Assembly: GCF_014359955.1 (NCBI RefSeq)
Contig: NZ_JACIYL010000063.1
Span: 1-10,756, forward strand
Direction: 5' to 3'
Source: Thermogutta sp.
GTDB lineage: Bacteria; Planctomycetota; Planctomycetia; Pirellulales; Thermoguttaceae
DNA length: 10,756 bases
Below the pieces are notes generated by a model that was not told the origin of the DNA, searched no databases, and saw nothing but the letters and a program-made list of their open reading frames with translations. Positions 6,712 through 10,756 of this stretch are shown here, in pieces. The translations under genes were made by a program, and so were the position numbers. The stretch's first letter is position 1. Each line of letters begins with the position of its first letter.

Positions 6712-7806
6712 ATGTGTTATCTCGGAATCGAGATCGGCGGGACAAAGCTCCAGGTCGGCGTCGGGACAGGCGACGGTCCTCGGCTGATGGCCCTGCGTCG
6801 GGATGAGATCGACCGAAGGCTGGGAGCCGAGGTGATTCGCCGCCGGATTCTCGATTTTGCCCGGCCACTCATCGCCGAGTATCATCCCCGGGCGGTCGGT
6901 ATCGCGTTTGGTGGGCCCATCGACGTTCAATCGGGACGAACGTTGAAAAGCCATCACGTGGCCGGTTGGGACAACTTTCCCCTCGTTCAGTGGGGTCAGG
7001 ACGAACTGGGGCTCCCCGCCGCCATGGGAAACGACGCCGATCTTGCCGGCTGGGCGGAGGCCATCCATGGGGCGGGCAAAGGCCATCGCGCCGTCTTCTA
7101 CATTACTGTGGGCACGGGTATCGGTGGAGCCCTGATTTACGAAGGCAAAATCTACACCGGCGCCTACGGGATCGCCGCCGAAATCGGCCATCTCCGTCCG
7201 GGCCCGGCGGCTATCTCGCCCGAAGAAGATCTCGAATCCGTCTCCGCAGGTTGGGGGATCGCTGCCCGGGCGCAGGCCCTGGTCAAAGAGGTGCTCGCCT
7301 CGCACGCTGCTTTTGAGGCCGATTCCGGCCAGGCAACACTCATCATCCGGTGGCGTGAGAAGTGGGCGACACCGGAGTCCAGCGATGTGTCCTATGCCAC
7401 GCTCTCCGACGCAGCCACGGATCTTCTGCGGCGATGTGATAACGATGTGGAACGGCTCACCACAAAGATGCTCGGGGAGGCTCTCGCGTCCGGCAATGTC
7501 ATCGCGGCGTGGGTCTTTGCCCGGGCATTGCGAACGCTCGGCTGGGCCATCGCTCAGATGATCACGCTTATAGCACCTTCAGCGATTGTCATCGGCGGCG
7601 GGGTGTCGCTTCTTGGAGAACGGCTGTTTTTTGAGCCGCTCCGCAAAGAGGTGGCCCGATATGTCTTTCCGCCGCTCGCCGATCGGTACGTCATTCGACC
7701 GGCGGAACTGGGGGAAGAAGTGATGGTTCATGGTGCGATTTTGCTCGCCCGGCACAGATTCGAAACTGCCGCCGGAAAGGGCATGACATCACCCGTGCTT
7801 GAATAG
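6712..7806 (+). CDS. ROK-family sugar kinase (glucokinase-like) lacking the zinc cysteine motif
   Basis: Cytoplasmic protein of the ROK superfamily, likely phosphorylating a hexose with ATP. No helix-turn-helix domain precedes the kinase fold, so it is not a NagC/Mlc-type repressor. The ATG at 6712 is chosen over the in-frame TTG at 6688 because MCYLGIEIGGTKLQVGVG aligns with normal ROK N-termini. In the 364-residue product the phosphate loop GGTK is at 9-12, 'GIAFGGPID' at 63-71, the catalytic Asp108 in GND at 106-108, the second phosphate motif 'VGTGIGG' at 133-139, and EIGH at 157-160 with the usual His. The CxCGxxGCxE zinc motif expected soon after is replaced by 'GPAAISPEEDLESVSAGWGI', with no cysteine. 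Otherwise the C-terminal half is ordinary ('AIVIGGGVS'). No ribosome binding site is visible, so translation may be coupled to the gene before. Sugar specificity is unknown. Confidence 0.88.
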   Translation: MCYLGIEIGGTKLQVGVGTGDGPRLMALRRDEIDRRLGAEVIRRRILDFARPLIAEYHPRAVGIAFGGPIDVQSGRTLKSHHVAGWDNFPLVQWGQDELGLPAAMGNDADLAGWAEAIHGAGKGHRAVFYITVGTGIGGALIYEGKIYTGAYGIAAEIGHLRPGPAAISPEEDLESVSAGWGIAARAQALVKEVLASHAAFEADSGQATLIIRWREKWATPESSDVSYATLSDAATDLLRRCDNDVERLTTKMLGEALASGNVIAAWVFARALRTLGWAIAQMITLIAPSAIVIGGGVSLLGERLFFEPLRKEVARYVFPPLADRYVIRPAELGEEVMVHGAILLARHRFETAAGKGMTSPVLE

Positions 7807-7879
7807 AAGGTGAATGCTGCGGTTACAACTGGGGATCCGGAGTCCTGGTGATGGCTCCGAGGGACACCGATGAGCAGGA

Positions 7880-7885
7880 AAGGAG
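7880..7885 (+). promoter_or_regulatory. Ribosome binding site that fixes the GH172 start
   Basis: AAGGAG lies 7 nt before the ATG at 7893, and the product from this ATG opens with a normal signal peptide. In-frame starts at 7848 and 7851 would add 14-15 charged residues ahead of it and are rejected. Confidence 0.8.
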
Positions 7886-7892
7886 AGTGGCT

Positions 7893-9923
7893 ATGATCCC
7901 GTGGAGACGACTTCCGCTTCTCGTTTTTGCAGCGCTGACGCTGGGTCCGTTTTCAGTTGCATGGGCGCAGACCGCCTACACCTATCGCGACCTGCTCATG
8001 CAGATGCTTGATCCGCGAGCCCCCGCCGTGTTGCCGGCGGACGGAGAATACTGCAAGCAATGGTCAAGTTGGGATCGCGCCAGTCAGTATGACGAGGCGA
8101 CGGGCAAGTATATCAACTGGGCAGCCAACGGGGATGGTCATCACTTCATCCGCGAGGAAAACGGCATGGAGGTCCTGGCGGAGATGGAAGGGCCGGGGTG
8201 CATCTGGCGTATCTGGTCGGCCCTGGCCCAGGATGGACATGTCAAGATTTATCTCGACGGCGCGGAGCAACCTGTTGTCGATCTGCCTTTCAAGAAATAC
8301 TTCTCGGGAGACACGCCACCCTTCAACTATCCGCAGCTCTCCTACCACCTGGAGGATCAGGGGTGCCGCGGTCAGAATCTCTACATGCCCATCCCTTATC
8401 AGAAATCCTGCAAGATTGTGGCGGAAAAGGGGTGGGGACGCTATTACCACTTCGTTTATCGCACGTATCCGAAAGGCACCCGAGTCCCGACTTTTAGCCC
8501 CCAACTTGTCGCAGAACACGCTGATCTGTTGAAGAAGATCAACGATTTCTTTGCCGAGAAAATGGGGGAATTGCCGCCGGTTTACGCGGGCACGGAACTG
8601 GAAACCCACGGCGGCGTCCTGGAATTGGCCCCCGGAGCCAGGGAATCGCTGGAGCTCACCGGCCCTAAAGCCATTGTCGCCATCAAGGGGAAGATCAAGT
8701 GCGGAGATCGGGCCGACGAGATGGCGGCTCTTCGCCGCGTGGCCCTGCAAATCACCTGGGATGATCAACCCAAGCCAGCCGTGTGGTGCCCCGTGGGAGA
8801 CTTCTTCGGCACCGCTCCCGGCTGGAATAAGTACAAAAGTTTCCTCACGGGCGTGACAGACGAAGGCGGCTACGCCTACTGGTACATGCCCTTTGCCAGG
8901 CGTGCGCGAATCGAGGTCATCAACGAGGACAGCGTGCCGCGTCAGATCGAATACAAGGTTATCGTGGCCCCGTTAAATCGGCCGTTTGAGGGGCTCGGTT
9001 ACTTTCATTGCAAATGGCACCGGGACACCTTCGAGGTTCCGCCCGATCGCTGGCCCGACTGGTCGCTTCTCCGTACCGAGGGGCGCGGCCGGTATCTCGG
9101 CGTGATGCTACACGTGTGGAATCCTCTCGGAGGTTGGTGGGGCGAAGGAGACGAGAAGTTCTTTGTGGACGGTGAAAAGTATCCCTCCACCTTCGGCACA
9201 GGATCCGAGGACTATTTCGGTTATGCGTGGTGCGATCCGCACCTTTTCCAGCGGGCATACCACTGTCAAACAATGACGCAAAACAATAAGGGGCATCAGT
9301 CGGTGTTCCGCTGGCAACTCGTGGACAACGTCCCCTTCCACACCAGCTTTGACGGCTACATCGAGAAGTACTTCCGTACCGAAGAACGCGGCACCCAGTA
9401 TGCGGTGACGGTATGCTGGTACCTTGATCCCCAGGGCAAAGACCCCTACGACCCGGTCCCCGTGGAACAACGTCACGATTACTACGTGAAAAAGGCTCTC
9501 AAGATTGCCGGTTTTCGCATTCTGAACGAGCCGCCGGGGAATCTGGAGGCCCAGGGAATGCAGCACTTTCCCCTGGGTAAATGGAGCAACAATGATCACC
9601 TGTGGTGGACGGGGGCCAAACCCGGCGATGTGCTGGAAGTAGGATTCGAAGCCCCCAAAGACGGCAAGTATCAGGTGGCCGTCATCCTCACCAAGGCGCG
9701 CGATTATGGCATCGTTCAGCTTTTCATCAACGGCCAGAAGGCGGGTGACCCCATCGACCTCTACAATCCTGAGGTCATCCGCACCGATCCCATCCCCCTG
9801 GGTACTTTTGAGCTCAAAAAAGGGGAGAACACGCTGCGCGTCGAGATCGTGGGCGCCAATGAAAAGGCCATCAAGGCCTACATGTTCGGGCTGGACGATG
9901 TCGTCCTTACGCCGATTGAGTAG
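7893..9923 (+). CDS. Secreted DUF2961 / glycoside hydrolase family 172 protein
   Basis: Exported carbohydrate-active enzyme of the DUF2961 family, classified as GH172; characterised members act on fructofuranose or arabinofuranose linkages. The 676-residue product has a signal peptide (residues 1-25, cleavage near AWA|QT). Family blocks follow: 'GPGCIWRIWS' (100-109), 'KIYLDG' (118-123), 'LYMPIPYQKSCKI' (163-175), 'WGEGDEKFFVDGE' (416-428) and 'GTGSEDYFG' (435-443). Glu418 and Glu439 are 21 residues apart, the same spacing as the catalytic pair I recall for the Bifidobacterium dentium enzyme (E270/E291), so the active site looks intact. A beta-sandwich, perhaps carbohydrate-binding, lies at about 555-676. 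It is the last gene of the cluster, 86 nt after the kinase, and is followed by a strong terminator. The substrate is unknown; a furanoside is the best guess from the family. Confidence 0.92.
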   Translation: MIPWRRLPLLVFAALTLGPFSVAWAQTAYTYRDLLMQMLDPRAPAVLPADGEYCKQWSSWDRASQYDEATGKYINWAANGDGHHFIREENGMEVLAEMEGPGCIWRIWSALAQDGHVKIYLDGAEQPVVDLPFKKYFSGDTPPFNYPQLSYHLEDQGCRGQNLYMPIPYQKSCKIVAEKGWGRYYHFVYRTYPKGTRVPTFSPQLVAEHADLLKKINDFFAEKMGELPPVYAGTELETHGGVLELAPGARESLELTGPKAIVAIKGKIKCGDRADEMAALRRVALQITWDDQPKPAVWCPVGDFFGTAPGWNKYKSFLTGVTDEGGYAYWYMPFARRARIEVINEDSVPRQIEYKVIVAPLNRPFEGLGYFHCKWHRDTFEVPPDRWPDWSLLRTEGRGRYLGVMLHVWNPLGGWWGEGDEKFFVDGEKYPSTFGTGSEDYFGYAWCDPHLFQRAYHCQTMTQNNKGHQSVFRWQLVDNVPFHTSFDGYIEKYFRTEERGTQYAVTVCWYLDPQGKDPYDPVPVEQRHDYYVKKALKIAGFRILNEPPGNLEAQGMQHFPLGKWSNNDHLWWTGAKPGDVLEVGFEAPKDGKYQVAVILTKARDYGIVQLFINGQKAGDPIDLYNPEVIRTDPIPLGTFELKKGENTLRVEIVGANEKAIKAYMFGLDDVVLTPIE

Positions 9924-9988
9924 CGAGGCTCTGCAGCCCAGCAACTACGCTTCTTGCTGCGATTGAGTGAAGAGTCCATGCTTTCCCG

Positions 9989-10016
9989 GGCTGCCGTTCA
10001 TGCGGCAGCCTTTTTT
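9989..10016 (+). terminator. Strong intrinsic terminator of the carbohydrate cluster, overlapping the end of the convergent gene
   Basis: GGCTGCCG (9989-9996) pairs perfectly with CGGCAGCC (10003-10010) around a 6-nt loop and is followed directly by six T (10011-10016). It lies 65 nt after the GH172 stop. The stop codon of the minus-strand gene (9998-10000) is in the loop, and the right arm with the T-tract encodes that protein's last residues (KKAAA). The T-tract is only on the plus side, so it should act on plus-strand RNA. Confidence 0.9.
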
Positions 10017-10756
10017 ACAGGGATTGCCTGGACAGGAACGTGCGGCATCTTCAAAGTTCGCGCCCAGGTGAAAACGATGACTGCCACGTAGAAAGGAAGC
10101 GAACCCGCCAGGGCTAGCGCCAATCCCACCGCCGCCCCACGCATGCCCCACCACGCGGTGAAAGCCGGCAAAAGGACCAGCAGGAGAAGCACTGTTATCC
10201 CGCGGATCACCATATGCTGGCGAAACGCCCCAAGGGATTCGACACCGCGTCCGAGCACGCTGGTCATGTAGAGGACACAAGCGGCCACGACGATGCAGCG
10301 AAGAAATGTCGGATCCTCGAGAATCCGCGGTGTGAGGACCGCTCCAATCAATTTCTGGCCGATGGCCGTTTCCGCCACGGCAAGCGGCAGTAAGGCGAGC
10401 AGAATCGTGACGGCCATGAAACGGCTCAGCAGAAAGACATAGCGACGAAGTTCCAGCGCGTGATAACAGCGTGCGAGGCGCGGGGCCAGAGCGTTTGCCA
10501 TGGCGCTGATGAAGAGCTGGCCCACCGCAGCAATTTGAAGGGCGGAAGCAAAGACGGCCAGGGCCTCCTTTCCCAGGGCCATGTCCACCACATACCGGGG
10601 GATATTGGTGATCAAATTGATCTCAAAATTGACCACTCCGGCAGGAAGACTTTCCCAGATGATCTTGAGCCACCCGGCGTGCGGCCGCAGGAATTGAACG
10701 GTTTCCACGGGCATGGCAGGGGAGGTCCGGGGACCTGCTTCGGCAGTTTCTTCTGC
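9998..10756 (-). CDS. C-terminal half of a polysaccharide flippase-like (MOP/Wzx-type) membrane protein, N-terminus outside window
   Basis: The reading frame stays open to the window edge: 14 codons without a stop precede the first internal ATG (10714), so the gene continues beyond 10756 and this is the last 252 residues. The product has about six hydrophobic spans separated by short basic loops. The stretch 'ESLPAGVVNFEINLITNIPRYVVDMALGKEALAVFASALQI' and the later 'NALAPRLARCYHA' resemble the middle of Wzx/MATE-like oligosaccharide flippases of 430-500 residues, where 'NIPRY' and 'SPRLARYY'-type motifs occur. Such proteins move lipid-linked sugars across the inner membrane for cell-surface polysaccharide assembly. 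The protein ends VKKAAA, encoded by the opposing terminator. No partner gene for polysaccharide synthesis is visible within the window. Confidence 0.72.
   Translation of the reverse strand, partial: AEETAEAGPRTSPAMPVETVQFLRPHAGWLKIIWESLPAGVVNFEINLITNIPRYVVDMALGKEALAVFASALQIAAVGQLFISAMANALAPRLARCYHALELRRYVFLLSRFMAVTILLALLPLAVAETAIGQKLIGAVLTPRILEDPTFLRCIVVAACVLYMTSVLGRGVESLGAFRQHMVIRGITVLLLLVLLPAFTAWWGMRGAAVGLALALAGSLPFYVAVIVFTWARTLKMPHVPVQAIPVKKAAA

Noticed and set aside
7807..7892. Possible promoter or terminator between the kinase and GH172 genes
   Set aside because: Only a short CGGAG/CTCCG pairing and no good -35/-10 pair are visible, so the gap is read as intra-operon spacing with a strong ribosome binding site.
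9108..9944. Minus-strand open frame (278 codons) opposite GH172
   Set aside because: It has no recognisable domain, and the opposite strand carries conserved GH172 catalytic motifs. Shadow of a GC-rich gene.
9939..9959. CAGCAA/TTGCTG hairpin after the GH172 stop
   Set aside because: Six pairs with a 9-nt loop and no T-tract; the nearby hairpin at 9989-10016 is the clear terminator.
1..10756. Mobile element, CRISPR array, toxin-antitoxin, defence or phage system
   Set aside because: No transposase, integrase, regularly spaced repeats, small paired genes or defence-family motifs were seen; all long stretches are explained by ordinary chromosomal genes.

Overview
This window looks like a piece of a planctomycete chromosome, probably from the Pirellulales side and perhaps a thermophile such as Thermogutta. 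That assignment rests on gene content, since no search was possible. The supporting genes are a DUF1559 protein with a prepilin-type leader, a secreted DUF1080 protein, a DUF2961/GH172 protein, a rhomboid beginning MGLYDRDY with a DUF6576-like tail, and a secreted TIGR03790-like protein. Base composition is moderately GC-rich throughout. I saw no tRNA, rRNA, CRISPR array, transposase or other sign of recent transfer.

Layout. (1) Positions 1-1701, plus strand: the 3' part of an unrecognised gene with a disordered tail, then 13 nt later an OppC/DppC-type ABC permease. (2) 1808-2740, plus: a rhomboid protease with intact catalytic residues, followed by a possible weak terminator. (3) 2831-4020, plus: a single-gene unit with its own sigma70-like promoter, a strong ribosome binding site, a DUF1559 prepilin-like gene, and a strong intrinsic terminator that lies inside the end of the next, convergent gene. 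(4) 3984-5840 (or 5921), minus: a large secreted TIGR03790-like protein. (5) About 5946-5953: a divergent control region in which the best -10 hexamers of both strands overlap. (6) 6025-9923, plus: a three-gene carbohydrate cluster, DUF1080 (3-keto-disaccharide hydrolase family), a ROK-family sugar kinase without the usual zinc cysteines, and a secreted GH172 (DUF2961) enzyme. It ends in a textbook intrinsic terminator. (7) 9998-10756, minus: the C-terminal half of a polysaccharide flippase-like membrane protein that runs off the window.

The most coherent unit is region 6. Two exported proteins of carbohydrate-active families flank a cytoplasmic sugar kinase, which suggests cleavage of an unusual glycoside outside the cytoplasm and phosphorylation of a product inside. 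No transporter or regulator is linked to it. At both convergent junctions the plus-strand terminator hairpin is written into the last codons of the opposing minus-strand gene, so one stretch of DNA serves as both terminator and protein C-terminus. I found no defence system, element or island. The most unusual features are these terminator/C-terminus overlaps, the shared divergent promoter core, the cysteine-free ROK protein, and the long external loop of the ABC permease.
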